Shown: piece by piece, positions 49,448 through 60,968 of the stretch
How the letters are laid out: the number at the start of each line of letters is the position of its first letter
How positions within the stretch are numbered: the first letter of the stretch is position 1
Origin: Phaeosaccion multiseriatum
Lineage: Eukaryota; Ochrophyta, other classes
DNA length: 64,000 nucleotides
Assembly (NCBI GenBank): GCA_965112735.1
Contig: OZ218957.1
Location: forward strand, 806,001 to 870,000
Direction: 5' to 3'
Translations under genes and position numbers: made by a program
Notes under the pieces: model-generated
What the model was told of the DNA's origin: nothing
Database searches by the model: none
The model's input: the letters and a program-made list of their open reading frames with translations, nothing else

Positions 49448-49843
49448 AGGACGGACGGGATCCTGGGCGCTGAGCCTTCCTCCGCAGGGGAAGCGGTAAT
49501 GCACGTGTTGTGACCGCTGCTTTGGCACAGAGCCGCTGTGACTAGATCAAGACCCAGGAAGCTCTGCTCCCCCCTTCCCGCTACGCAGTGGCTTTGAGAG
49601 CGCCTGCTCCTGAACTCTCCGCGTCTTTTGCTCTCCTGACGCCGGTAACCAGTTTGCTTCCTTGTCCGGGCCGCAGACCTTCAAGCAAGGCCTTACCGCA
49701 ACCAAAAAGGCCGACAGTTCCTCATGTCGTGGATGTGTTGGTTGCTTATGCTTTTAAGTTCTCTTAAGTTCTGTAATAAGAAGAGAGAGTTGTAGTGAGT
49801 AAGCCATTTTGGCTTGCTTAGGACTGGGCCATGGAGAGCGGGC
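49448..49843. promoter_or_regulatory. 5' region of the TKL kinase
   Basis: Unique sequence upstream of the TKL kinase start and before the MITE. No motif was recognised. Confidence 0.35.
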
Positions 49844-49847
49844 TTAT

Positions 49848-50241
49848 CCCTAACCCTGAATTTATGGTCATAAAAATGAGACATTATTTTTTCGAAGGGC
49901 CAAAATCGAGGTTTCCGACCGTCATTTTTTTGCGTCCTTGGAGTGAGCATTAGAGCTCATTCTTGACTACACCTCCACGTGCGGATGATGCAATCACTGG
50001 TCGCGTCGTCATTTGAGGGCGATGCCAAAAACAGGTTAATGTCATATTCTCGTCGGCGCCTCACACGACGAAGGCATCAGTGGATTGCATCATCCACACG
50101 TGGAGACGTAGTTGAGAGTGAGCTCAAACTCCAATTCTAAGGACGAAAAAAAATGACCGTCGGAAACCTCGATTCCGGCCCTTCGAAAAAAATAATGTCC
50201 TATTTGTATGACCTTAATTATGACATTAATCAGGGTTAGGG
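49848..50241. mobile_element. MITE with about 170-bp inverted arms, telomere-like ends and TTAT target duplication
   Basis: The 394-bp element starts CCCTAACCCTGA and ends TCAGGGTTAGGG, an exact 12-bp terminal inverted repeat. It is flanked by TTAT on both sides (49844-49847 and 50242-50245). The arms stay similar inward for about 170 bp, for example TTCGAAGGGCC, ATCGAGGTTTCCGAC and GGATGATGCAATC. No protein is encoded. It fits a non-autonomous DNA transposon. It sits between two divergent genes, upstream of TsaD. Confidence 0.85.
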
Positions 50242-50439
50242 TTATGAAAAAGGAAAAGAGAAAAGCAAAGCAAAAGCGGGGTGAGACAACAAAGAGAAAA
50301 GGCTGAGGTATCTGCAGGCAAGGAGCAGGAAGAGAACCACATGTAGCAGGAAGGGCAGCACTAGGCAACATGCAGTAGGCTGCGGCTGGCCCCCCTGCTG
50401 GAGACCCAGATCAACCCCTCTGGCACAAGATAGATACAT

Positions 50440-52843
50440 ATGGGGGCTTTGTCGGACTGCATCGCGGTAGGATGCTCTGCCCTGCTTCTTCCGCTGTCGG
50501 CGCGGGCATCGGCTCGCCACGCAGTATCATCTGTGGCGTTTGTGGCGCCCTCCCAAAGAGTTGCTACAACTTGCGGCCGTAGAGCCCCCCACTCTGCTGC
50601 TGCTGCTGCTGCTCCTGCAGCCGCTGCACTGGCTCGTCGCTCTACCACAGTAGCAAGAGCACGGGGTGTCTCTTGCGCTCGTCGTCCAAGCGTGGTAGTG
50701 CCAAGAGCCTCAATATCATCGTCATCGGCCTCTGCCTCTGCCTCTGCCTCTGCCCCACCACCAATAGACTCGCAGCACGCACCATCGTCAGCGACACAAC
50801 CGCAAGAGGGGGAGAAGGGAGGGCGCCAGAAGGTCCAGAAGCGCAAGAACAGGAAGGACGGCGTGGGCAAGGCCAAATGGGTCAAGGGAGGAGGCGGAGC
50901 GACAAGCGTCGTCAGCACACGGATCCAGGAAGGTGTCTCCATCGTCTTCCCCGAGACAGCCAAAGCCCTGTCGGGCCTCCCCGATCGGTCCAAGCCCTTC
51001 ACCGTGCTCGGCATCGAGACAAGCTGCGACGACACGGGCGCCGCAGTCGTTCGCAGCGACGGCGCCATATTGGGAGAAGCCCTTGCCTCACAGCATGACA
51101 TTCACCGCAGGTGGGGTGGTGTAGTGCCCATGCTTGCCAGAGACGCGCATGTGAGCGAGATCGAGGGGGTGATTGAAGCTGCTTTGCACAGAGCGGGCAT
51201 GGCGTCGGCAGCAGAGGTGGATGCGGTGGCGGTGACGGTAGGGCCTGGCTTGGAGATTTGCCTGCGTGTGGGCTGCGAGAAGGCCAAGGAGCTTGCCCTG
51301 GGGCACGGCAAGCCCTTTGTAGCGGTGCACCACTTGGAGGCGCACACGATGCTCGCCAGGAAGGTGCTCACAGTTGGTGACACGGCAGAAGTTGGTGATA
51401 TGGCGGCGGCGGCGGCGGCGGCGGCGGGGACAGCAGCGGATTTCCCGTTTCTGACCCTGCTGGTCTCTGGAGGGCACTGCCAGCTGCTGCTGTGTGAGGG
51501 CATTGGCGGTTACAGCGTCATCGGAGGCACCTTGGACGATGCCCTGGGGGAGGCTTACGATAAGGTAGGGAGGTTGCTCGGGGTGCAGGGGGGGGCGGCG
51601 GTCGAAGAGCTGGCGAGGGAGGGTAATGTAAAGGCGGTGGCACTTCCTGTACCCATGCAGCAGCGGAAGGACTGCGACTTTAGCTACGCAGGGCTCAAGA
51701 ACGCCTTCCGGCTGAGGGTGGAGGAGGCTATCAATGAACAGGAGGAGGGAAGAGGGGGGGAGGCGGGCGAGGGGGAGGGGAGTGGGGAGGAGGAGCGGAG
51801 GAGACAGAGACAGCAACAGGAGGAAGAGGAGGGCAACCAGCAGAAGGAGAGGGGCGCTTTCCTGCCCAGACATGTCAAGGCCGATCTCGCGGCGTCATTC
51901 CAACACGTGGCCATTCGTCACTTGGAGGACAGGGTCAGAAGGGCCATGCTGCTCTGTGAGGAGAGGTGAGTCGAGTTGAGGGAGGGAGTTGGTGATAGAG
52001 GGAGGGAGGGAGGGAGGGAGGGAGGAAGGACAGGGACGGACGGAGGGAGGGAGGGAGGGAGGGAGGGAGGGAGGGAGAGATGAAGGGGAGGGAGAGGGGA
52101 GTGAAGGGAGGAAGGACAGGGACGGAGGGAGGGAGGGAGGGAGGGAGTTGGTGATACAGAGGGAGGGAGGGAGGGAGGGAGAGATGAAGGGGAGGGAGAG
52201 GGGAGTGAAGGGAGGAAGGACAGGGACGGAGGGAGGGAGGGAGGGAGGGGGGGGGTTGCGCTGTCGCTGGTCAACAGGTGTGTGATGTGTCTGCATCTTT
52301 TGGTTTTCGTCGGAGTGGTATTGATGGATCGAATGAGGTCATCAAACAGAGTGATCAGGGTAAGACTGAAATTGAAATTGAAGCTGTGCCGTCCACTCAC
52401 ACGCACCCTGTGACTGTTGGACATTCCCCCCCCCCCCCTCCCACTTGACTGACCCTCAAGCTGACGGCAAACTGATTCTGATTCTGATTCTGATTCTGCA
52501 AACTCCCTACACAACAACGTCGCTCTACACTTCACACGACACCTTCACTGCAGGCACATGGGCGTGCGGCAACTGGCTGTGGTGGGTGGCGTGGCCGCCA
52601 ACTTAGAGCTCCGAAGGCGGCTGGAGGAGCTGTGTGCTACTCGGCCCGTGGGGAGGGAAGGATGGCAGCTCGTGGTGCCCCCCGTGCGCCTGTGCACGGA
52701 CAACGGAGTCATGGTGGCGTGGAACGGGGTGGAGAGGCTCTTGCTGGGCATGAGTAATGTGGCGGAGGGGCAGGAGGTGTACCCCCGCCTGCCCATGGGG
52801 GGAGGGCTCAGTGTCAGTGCCGGTGGCAGTGTGCCTGCCGGTA

Positions 52844-52892
<49 letters not shown>

Positions 52893-52977
52893 CAGTAGCA
52901 GTAGCGCGGCTCCTACTGTAGTTGTATCACCAACTGCGACTCCTGCTGCTGCTGCTGCTGCGAGCGCCGTAGTATGA
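50440..52977 (+). CDS. TsaD/Qri7/OSGEPL1-type tRNA t6A protein, probably organelle-targeted
   Basis: Exons 50440-51965 and 52554-52977 (TGA) give 649 residues. The ASKHA core has VLGIETSCDDTGAAVV, the metal-binding HHLEAH, TLLVSGGHCQLLL, GGTLDDALGEAYDKVGRLLG, CDFSYAGLKNAFRLRV and LAVVGGVAANLELRRRL with CTDNGVMVAWNGV. The family transfers threonylcarbamoyl to A37 of ANN-decoding tRNAs. The single-protein organellar form (Qri7, OSGEPL1, plant GCP1) works in mitochondria or plastids. The roughly 180-residue leader has a hydrophobic segment and VSSVAFVAPSQ, similar to the ASAFAP motif for complex plastids, so plastid targeting is inferred. Ala and Glu runs interrupt the core between conserved blocks, and a Ser/Ala-rich tail ends the protein. 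Confidence 0.92.
51966..52553. repeat. TsaD intron with (GGGA)n and a duplicated block of about 55 bp
   Basis: GGGA units follow the donor GTGAGTCGAG. The block GATGAAGGGGAGGGAGAGGG with its flanks occurs at about 52079-52130 and again at about 52184-52235. GTTGGTGATA occurs at 51988 and 52147. A GATTCT tandem lies near 52474-52498. Confidence 0.75.
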
Positions 52978-53212
52978 ATGGCATAGCTCCTTGTTTGTGT
53001 CCAAATAGAGAGCAAGGGAGATGTAGGGGTAGCAGGGTCGACTGATCGTGTTGGGGATGCTTCGAAAGACCCAAGGTTGCTGCTCTTCGATGCTCTCCGT
53101 AGGCTGCCAAGAAGGCACCCCACCCTGTTCATGTACCCTCCGCCCCCACGGTGCTTACCGCTTCGCATCACGCTACACACACACACATGTGTGTGTGTGT
53201 GTATGTGTGTGT

Positions 53213-53254
<42 letters not shown>

Positions 53255-53754
53255 GTCTGTAAGAGAGAAAGTGTGTGTGTGTGCGTGTGTATGTGTGCAC
53301 ATGGCTCGTTGAAGTATGAATTGCTTCGTCGCAAGCACATGAGGCGTAAAGCGCAAGAGGCAGCACTGACTTTAACGCTGGAGGGAGGGAGAGCCACGCA
53401 CATCACACACGCACAATAACAATCAGCTTGGCTGAGCTTGGCTGGGTTTTGAAGTACGCGGGTGTGGGGACGGTGAATTAAATAAATTGATTTAATTAAA
53501 AAAAAAAATGTGTGTGTATATATATATATACAATCTGCAAGGGAGGCCCGCCTTGATTCTCACGCTCACCGTCGCTTCCTCATCGAAGCCCCCTGCCCCC
53601 CCCGTCCTGCGTCAGCAAGCTCCTACCCCTACGTACGTACCTATCTATCATATCCATATATTCACAAGGCACGTCAGGCCAGCAGGCCCCACAGCAAGGC
53701 GGGACCTGACCACGAGCTCGAAGGCCCCAATTTGTCGTCGCGTCTCTCTCTCCC

Positions 53755-53786
<32 letters not shown>

Positions 53787-53814
53787 TGTCTCTGTCTCTT
53801 TCTCTCTCTCTCCC

Positions 53815-53855
<41 letters not shown>

Positions 53856-54545
53856 CTCTGTCTCTTCCTCATGGCCCTGTACAAAAGCTCGCAAATGTGC
53901 AAAATTGCTTTCGTTGGGCCCCGCCCCGCCCGCCACTCCTGCAGAGTCTCTCTACAGAAACAGTATGTGGAGGTGGGGAAGGGACACAGTCTGTCGGTGC
54001 TGGTGCTGGTGCCGTTGATCCTAACGCTGACTACTTGCGCTGACTGCCATCCTCATGCTCCGTTCGGGGCCAAACTGAAACAACGCTGCGAGCGCGAGTC
54101 CCTCCCATGGCTGGAGCGCTCGCTACCCCCGGAGGGCAGATCGCTCATGAGAGGAGCCAAAAGAGCTCGCTGTGCACGCACGCACGCACGCACGCACACC
54201 CATTGCCCCACCTCCTTGAGAGGGTACGAGAGAGAGAGCGAGTGTGTGTGTACACGACGACTCAGACCCCACGCCCTCCCTGCGTTCGAAACCCATTTCA
54301 TTCCATTCCCCATCGGGCTCCGTGGCTGCTGACCTCCGTACATGTCCGTCCCGGTAGGTAAAGGGTGCGAAATCGAACTCCTCTACATTCTATACAAGGG
54401 CAGATTCGAGGTAAAGGTCCCTCTGTGTGTGTAGAAGAGGCCCAAACACAGGACACCCCAACACCTCAAGGACGCCAAGGAGAAGGCTTGCCTGCACACA
54501 TGTCGAATGGGGGCGGTACCCCCGGCGTGCAGCCCTTACGCAAGC
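52978..54545. other. Convergent spacer between TsaD and the EEP gene
   Basis: No gene is supported. (GT)n/(GTGC) tracts lie at about 53175-53300, an AT-rich stretch with poly-A at about 53475-53508 (a candidate polyadenylation region), and a duplicated CT-rich block of about 55 bp at about 53745-53862. Confidence 0.6.
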
Positions 54546-55057
54546 TTACGTCAGCGTCATGCGCACGGCCAGAGGCCGGTGGTCCGAAATGTCAAACTCC
54601 GCATTCCACGTCTCGTACTGCATTGACTTGGGCAGCAGCACCGCCTCGTTCACATCCACGCCGGCGACCTTGAGCTCCAGCTCATCTGCAGCCATCACGC
54701 CCTCTCCCCCCCGCTGCTGCTGCTGCTGCTGCTGCTGGTGGTGGTGTCGGTGGTCCTTGTCACCAAACGATGTTGGTTGTGATGGCATCTGTGGCGTTTG
54801 TGGCAGTCGTTGTGGCACAGTTCTTTGTGGTTTTTGCGGTGGTGTTCGCGGTGGTGCTCGCGGTGGCGATCGCGAAGTGCGCCCCTCAAGCTCCTCGTCC
54901 AACATCTCCCCACTGAGCGCCCTCGTTGTCCTCCTGAAGGCTGAAGGCGCGCACGGCGGCTCAGGTAGGGACAAGGTTCGTCTAGATAACCGGCCTTCTG
55001 GCGCCCCTCCTTCTCCTTCCCCGTCCAACACTGTGCCACGTACTCCTCCTCCTCCTC

Positions 55058-55092
<35 letters not shown>

Positions 55093-55243
55093 TCTGCTTC
55101 TGCTGCTCCTTCCTCTCCGCCTTCTTCGGCACCGCCTCCTGCCACCGTGGAGCCTGCCGCTGCCTGCACTGTGGGAGCTCGCACAAAGCAATGGTCGACC
55201 ATCTCTTCATCCCCGCGGTGGTTCAGGTGCGATACCGACTGAC

Positions 55244-55275
<32 letters not shown>

Positions 55276-56059
55276 GAGGAAGAGAGAGAGAAAAAGGGGG
55301 GGGGGGCGAAGAGTGGAGTAGAGTAGAGGGCACAGAGCAGGTTAGAGATGAGATGGGGGAAGGACACTGAGAATGGAAAGTCGTAGTAGGGCGTAGGGCG
55401 CTACGGGGCAGAAGACACAAGAACAAGTTCGTGAACGTTGGATAAAAGGTTGCGAGGAGAAGGGGGGGGGGGGGAATAGGCCACGGAATCACACAGTCGT
55501 TTCTTCCGGACAAAGAGCGTAGTGCATACGCGATGGAGCCCACCAACCATTAACGAACCCCTACCATTAACGAACCCCTCGCCTCCCCCATTGTTCTTCC
55601 CTCCCTCCCTTGTCCCCATCTCCCCCCCCACCTTGCTGTCGGCGGCGTTGACGGTACAGTAGGTGCTTTGAAAGCCCTTGCTCCGCAGGTGCATACAGAC
55701 CGGGTCGCTGTCATTGACGTTCATGTCTCCGAGCACCACGACGGGGGTGCTGTGCGGCAGGGTCCTTGTCTTCAAGTACACCTCGACGGTTTCGGTGAGG
55801 ATTTCAATCTGCCGCATTTGGTTGTATCGCTCAAACTTGTTGTGGGGGAAGGTGAGGTGAGTGTTGACCAGCAACACCTCCTTTCCCTCGCCCTTGTCCC
55901 TGCCGTTGCTTTGCGGTGTCATCGCATCATCATCCTCCTCTTCCGCCCCAGCAACTGGTGGCCAATCGCCTCCTACTGAGAGCGCTGAGAACACCCCTTC
56001 TAATGCGACTGCGCCTTCTTCCTTCTCCCCCCCATCACCCCCCCCTCCTCCCTGCTGCG

Positions 56060-56093
<34 letters not shown>

Positions 56094-57502
56094 ATGCCCC
56101 GTGTCTGCTACCTCCTCCTTGCGCTCCGGGTCCGGATAGATGCGTACGTGCAAGAGCATGGCTACCCGGTTGCCAACGCTCCCCAAACGAAACCTTTTGC
56201 AGCCCACCGGTTCGACCTTCCCCTTTCGGAGGAGCACGGCAAGCCCGTCACCCTTGCCTCCCGTGCGCTGTCGTAGGGAAGGGGGAGAGAGGGAGAGAGG
56301 GAGAGAGAAGAGAGAGCAACGAAGAGAGTTAGTTGTTAGATCTGTTTCTCTACCTATGGACTCAAATCAGAGAGGGAGAGGGAGAGAGAGATCAATGAAG
56401 AGAGGGTTGATGGTTGCCCTTCTCTATCCATCAACTCAAGTCGGAAAGAGAGGGGGAGAGAGAGAGTAACCTAAGAGAGCGGGTTGTCAGGCGTGTGAGT
56501 CCATCATCATCACCATGACGCCATCGTGGAGCCTTCGATGGTTACCTGAGTAGTCTGGAAGGTGTGAGTGTCTCCCATTCGCTCCACAAAGAGCTGTTGG
56601 TAATCCTTTTGGAACCAGTACTCTTGCAGGCATATAATGTCGCACTCCCTGAGCTCCGTCGCCACAAACTGTGCGGTAGAGGAGAGGGCACAGACAGACA
56701 GCAAATTGGGCGGGATGAGGCTGCAAAATCCCGTCGGGAGAGTGACAAAGCGATACAGAAAAGGGGTGGGGTGGTGCAGCGAAAATACGAGACCATACTC
56801 GAGACTGATAGGGAGACTGATTCGTTCACCGCGACTCACCGACGCTGCTTTTGTACCTCTCTTCTTCCACATGCCCTCAAAGTCGCTCTCCCGCTTCTTC
56901 TGAGGCACGCCCAGGGCCTCCTCCTGCTGCTGCACCAGCGCCTCGTCCACAGCGGGGGGAAGCCCGCGATCATCACACGGCTGCTCGATGCGCTTGTAGC
57001 ACGGCGCTAGCAGATTGAAGCTCGCCACCCACAGACCCAGTGCGAGTGGTCTTGGCTTCTCCTCCTCTGCCTCCCCATTAGGTGCTGCTGCTACTGCTGC
57101 CGTGGTCCCTCCTCCTCCTCCTCCTGCTTCACTGCTGTCCCCATTCATCTTCGAGGCAGCTTCGGCCATAGCCGCTCCAGCGGCGTGCACCGCCGTGTGT
57201 GGTCTGCTCTTCCTCAGGAGGGGGGAATTGCGCCAACCTTGGATGCGAGTTGGATGGCAGAGGAAGGGCCCAGTCTTTCTGCCGTACACACCGCCGCCGC
57301 CCCCCGCGTTGTCACCACGGCTGCTTCTATTTCTCCGAAAGGATGGGCCACTCTCCCCTCCAGGAGGAGTGTAGCCTCTGCGGCTTGTGCTGTTCCCGGC
57401 TGTGCTGCGCGTCCTGATGCTCTCGGAGAAAAGCGGCGGAACACTGCTCCGGAGAGCGCTTGCACCTGTTATGCACACCAACAGAAGTATGACCAAGGCC
57501 AT
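54546..57502 (-). CDS. Endonuclease/exonuclease/phosphatase-fold enzyme with signal peptide
   Basis: Exons 56840-57502, 56546-56668, 55632-56267 and 54546-55238 (TAA) give 704 residues. The catalytic set of the EEP (DNase I/CCR4-like) fold is complete: LWVASFNLLAPCYKR (Asn), DIICLQEYW (Glu), LLVNTHLTFP (His), VVVLGDMNVNDSDP (Asp and Asn) and FDISDHRPLAV (Asp-His). The N-terminus MALVILLLVCITGASALRSS is a good signal peptide, possibly the first part of a plastid presequence. Gln, Gly, Ala and Pro-rich insertions of up to about 150 residues sit between catalytic blocks. The insertion before the last block is the longest. The substrate cannot be told: deadenylase-, sphingomyelinase- and phosphatase-type members share these motifs. 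Confidence 0.85.
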
Positions 57503-58369
57503 TGGCCATTCACATCCATACAGGGCCCTCTCTTTCTATCGAACAACCGTGCTCTGTATACTCTGGTATACGAGCAACAAGGGGGTCGAAGATTGAAAAA
57601 TGTGTCCCCCCGGGGCCTTGCTCCCCTCCCATCCATCGCCCCCCCTCCCTCCCTTGGGCCTCGGTCATCTCTCCCCCCCCCCCTTTTCTCTCTCTCTCAG
57701 AGTCCCACCCTAATCTAAGCAGTTCTTACTCCCCACACCACACCAGGCAGATGTAGATTCCTCAGTCACTCAATCATTTTATGGAACAACAGGAAAGGAA
57801 GGAAGGAAGGAAGGAAGGAAGGACGCAAGCACGCACCCACGCACACTCTCACTCAGACACTCACTCGTTCGCTTACTCTCTCCCGCTTCGCTCGGTCTCC
57901 CCTCCCCTTCCCGTACCCTATCCTTACCTCCCACTCCCTCAGACATTCCCCCCTCCCTTGCTCACTCACTCACCCACTCACTCACCCACGTGACTCGCCT
58001 ACTCCTTCACTCACTAACGCACGCGACTCACCTACTCACTCACTCCCTCCCTCCCTCCCTCCTTCACTCTCTTACTTCGTCACTCACTCACGCACAGAGC
58101 ATCAACAAAGGGTTTCGTCATTTCATTACTAAGTATTATATTTCACTATGGTACTATGCACAGTGCACGATACGTCCCCTGGCTTGGGGAGAACCGCGCT
58201 TGTACCAATAGAAGGGGAGAGAAGAGAGGAGAGAGCTCTATGCTGCTGCTGCTGGTGCTGCTCCTATGGTGAGAGAGAGTTTCGTCGTTGGTTTAGTCAT
58301 GTGCAGGCAGGGCTCTGCCCATGGGGGGAGACCCCTCTGCGACCCCACTTTCCTCTGAGGAACACCACC
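57503..58369. other. Spacer with GGAA and CACT tracts
   Basis: No gene is supported. (GGAA)n lies at about 57794-57822 and CACT/CACG units at about 57830-58095. The region is 5' of the EEP gene and 3' of the next gene on the same strand. Confidence 0.6.
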
Positions 58370-60538
58370 TCATTCGTCTCCTCTCGTTCTCTTTGCCCCT
58401 GCCCCGGACGACGACGATGATGCACTTGCACCCCCCGCCGCCGCTGTTGCAGTACCATCGGGTGGATCGCCAGGCTCGCTGCCCCGCCTTCGCTCGTGCA
58501 GCTCGCCGTCACTGACGCTCCCCCTGCGAGAAGCTGCCAAGGCCCTCCTTCCGGCTGCCCCTGTCTCTCCCTCCCGACTGAGAGTTGCCCCTTCCCCGCT
58601 TCTTGTTCGTCGCTCCCTCGATCCGTCGCCGCCCCCCTCCTTCCTCTTCGCTTCTTTCTCTTGTCCTTTCTCCCCGAGCGAGTCTCTACTACTCACGGCA
58701 CCCATCACTTGGGAGCTCCAATCGCCGACAAGGCCTTGTGATTTTGGGTTCGGGGGGGGGCTGACCCTTGGCGATTGAATCCGCGCCGAAGACGAAGCTG
58801 CTGCTAATGTTCCCGCCTCAGTGTGAGATTGCGGCCCATCAAACTTCCTCCGTGGTCGCCGCCGTCCGCTCCGCTGCTGCTGCTGCTGCTGCTCCTGCTG
58901 CTGCTGCTGCTGCTGCGCTTCCTCCCCTTTCTGGCACTGATCTGAGCCGCTGCCCCTGCTCCTGCCTTTTGAATGTCTCACTGACACTTCGGCATGTACA
59001 CGTCCTGCTCCTCCTCTTTCACCCTCTGCTTTTCCGGCTGGTTCTGCTGGTGGTGGTGGTGGTGGTGCTGCCGCCGCTGCTGCTCGTGGTGATGGTACCG
59101 CTGGGGGTGCTTGGCACTGCCGCTGTTCCTCAGCCCCCCCCCCCGCCGCCGCTCCCACGTGAAAGTCCTCACCACTCGGAGGATAGTAAGCGTGGCGTGT
59201 GCTGCTATACCCAAACTCAGGGACCCGAAAGTTGGGACCCGATGGATAATGAGAAGTGTTGACTGTGGGGTACACAAAATCTTCCTCCAACACGCACGCC
59301 CCGCCCCCCCCCCCGTCGCTACCAGCCTCGGGGGGATAGGCCATCGCATACGTCTGCTGTGGCTCTCCCGCATGAGGATACACGACCTTACCCACGTGCG
59401 AAGAGTCGGGCTCCAGGACCCGGTCGGCGGTGAAGCACTCTTCTTCTTTCTCTCCTCGACCCGCTGCTGCGTACATTGGCACTCTCATACCCATGGCGAA
59501 GTCCGCCACATCACGAAAATCCCCTCTCCCCTCTTTTTCTTGTTCTCCATCTTTTCCTCCTGCTGCTCGTGCTGTTGCTGCTGCGGCTGCTGCTTTCACG
59601 GCTGCTGCCGCTGCTGCCGCCGCTGCCGTCGCTGCTGCTGACCCCTTCCGCAGCTGCGCCTCCTCCCCCACGCTGCCTACACCGTCACCTTTCCAGTCTA
59701 ACCCAGGGAGTCGTGGTCCTGACGCAGCCGCTGCGCCAGCCGAAACGCCCTTCTCTCGTAGCATTATTTGAATGTCGCTGTTGAGGCCGTCCCCGGCCCA
59801 GATATCGCTGTACTGGTAGACTGGAGTGGCCAAGCTGCTGTATGCCGCTACCCCATGCCAGTACTCTGACACCCTGGCGCCTCCGTATGGGTCATCCGGC
59901 AGACTGACCATGTCTGGGTGCTGCTGTTGCTTGTGCCCCCCTTTTCCTATCCGCTTCGCCTTTTCACCTCCTCCCGCGGAGGCCGCCATTGCTGCCGCTC
60001 TCGCAGCCGCAGTCGCCGACTCCCGCTGCTCCTGCTCTTCCGTCTGGCGCTCCTCCGCAGTCATTCCAAACGGATTTCCGCCCCCCTCTGCGTCGCCTTG
60101 CCACGCCGCTGGAACTGCTGCAGACTCCGCCGTTGCCACCACTGCCGCTGCCGCAGCGTCATTTGGGAATGCGTGTGGGCCACTGTCGCTACCTGCGCTG
60201 CTGCAACTCTTGCTGCCCTCACCACCACCGCTACTGAGCGGGTCCTGCCCGGGCCCGTCCCCATCGTTAGCCAGAGGAGACTCAAGTGGACACACACGCA
60301 CCCCCCGCCTCTTTCCCTCCTTTGCAGCACCCAAACCACTGGTGGGAGCCTCCTCTCCTCCGCCCTCTGAAGACGAGCTACAATGCTGCTGCTCCCCCCC
60401 GCTAAGCTGCTCTCCTCGGAGGAGGGCCCGGGCAGAGGCGGAAGCCGAAGCAGAGCTATCTTCCAGCGTTCCGTCCGCCAGAGAAAGATTAAAGTCGGCC
60501 AACAGCCCCACCTCAGGAGTGGGGCACGCGAACGGCAT
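58370..60538 (-). CDS. Low-complexity protein of unknown function
   Basis: A single open frame (TGA at 58370-58372) encodes 722 residues from the ATG at 60536-60538. It is open 33 codons further, but only from GTG, and a spliced upstream exon is possible. Composition is rich in Ala, Gly, Ser, Gln and Arg. Two islands look structured: EYWHGVAAYSSLATPVYQYS followed by DIWAGDGLNSDIQIML, and TVNTSHYPSGPNFRVPEFGY. Aromatic residues are spaced regularly between them. The C-terminal third is basic (SGRRRPRRKF, RRGSVSDGEL), suggesting nuclear location or nucleic-acid binding. No family is recognised. The opposite strand is also open in parts, but only this frame contains islands of ordinary composition. 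Confidence 0.6.
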   Translation of the reverse strand: MPFACPTPEVGLLADFNLSLADGTLEDSSASASASARALLRGEQLSGGEQQHCSSSSEGGGEEAPTSGLGAAKEGKRRGVRVCPLESPLANDGDGPGQDPLSSGGGEGSKSCSSAGSDSGPHAFPNDAAAAAVVATAESAAVPAAWQGDAEGGGNPFGMTAEERQTEEQEQRESATAAARAAAMAASAGGGEKAKRIGKGGHKQQQHPDMVSLPDDPYGGARVSEYWHGVAAYSSLATPVYQYSDIWAGDGLNSDIQIMLREKGVSAGAAAASGPRLPGLDWKGDGVGSVGEEAQLRKGSAAATAAAAAAAAAVKAAAAAATARAAGGKDGEQEKEGRGDFRDVADFAMGMRVPMYAAAGRGEKEEECFTADRVLEPDSSHVGKVVYPHAGEPQQTYAMAYPPEAGSDGGGGGACVLEEDFVYPTVNTSHYPSGPNFRVPEFGYSSTRHAYYPPSGEDFHVGAAAGGGAEEQRQCQAPPAVPSPRAAAAAAPPPPPPAEPAGKAEGERGGAGRVHAEVSVRHSKGRSRGSGSDQCQKGEEAQQQQQQQEQQQQQQRSGRRRPRRKFDGPQSHTEAGTLAAASSSARIQSPRVSPPPNPKSQGLVGDWSSQVMGAVSSRDSLGEKGQEKEAKRKEGGGDGSRERRTRSGEGATLSREGETGAAGRRALAASRRGSVSDGELHERRRGSEPGDPPDGTATAAAGGASASSSSSGAGAKRTRGDE

Positions 60539-60968
60539 CCCTGTTGTCCCTGCCGGCGCCGCTGTTGCTGCTGTTGCCCCTCCTGCTACCTCCTCCGACC
60601 AGCTATAAAGAGAGCGGGACGAAAACTCACATCCCACGCCTTTTCATTCCTCATTCCTCATTCTCTCTCGCTGTGGACAAGCGGCCCCTGCTCACACAGC
60701 CCATCTCAGAGCACATCACCTCACGTTTCTCTCTCGGATGCCCTCTTCCCTCTCTCCCTCCCCCTGCCTGTCGTGCGGCCAAACGTACTCTACTCTTGGC
60801 AAAAAGAGCGGCACAACAGGAGCAGGACCCCCGGGGAAGGCGGGTTTTTTGTTTTTTATGGCAACCCAACGAAGAGAGGAGCGGAATAAAAAGGAGAGAC
60901 AAAATAGAGATCTAATCTAGGAGTTGTTGAAGGCCAAGAGACTGGGGCATATCCTGTGCCTTGAGGGC
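60539..60968. promoter_or_regulatory. Divergent region with a TATA-like box
   Basis: It separates the minus-strand unknown gene and the SGNH/Tudor-like gene. CTATAAAGAG at about 60603-60612 on the plus strand resembles a TATA box, some 360 bp before the plus-strand ATG. It could also be chance. Confidence 0.35.

Noticed and set aside
50080-50371. Telomere-like TTAGGG near 50231-50245 as an interstitial telomere
   Set aside because: It is only about one and a half units and is explained as the terminal repeat of the MITE.
53508-54332. Plus-strand frames with poly-Leu/Ser segments
   Set aside because: Driven by CT repeats; no domain, no splice support, and in a convergent intergenic region.
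59826-60608. Plus-strand frame opposite the unknown gene 58370-60538
   Set aside because: It is a shadow frame; composition follows the complementary Ala/Gly/Ser codons, and the minus frame contains the structured-looking islands.
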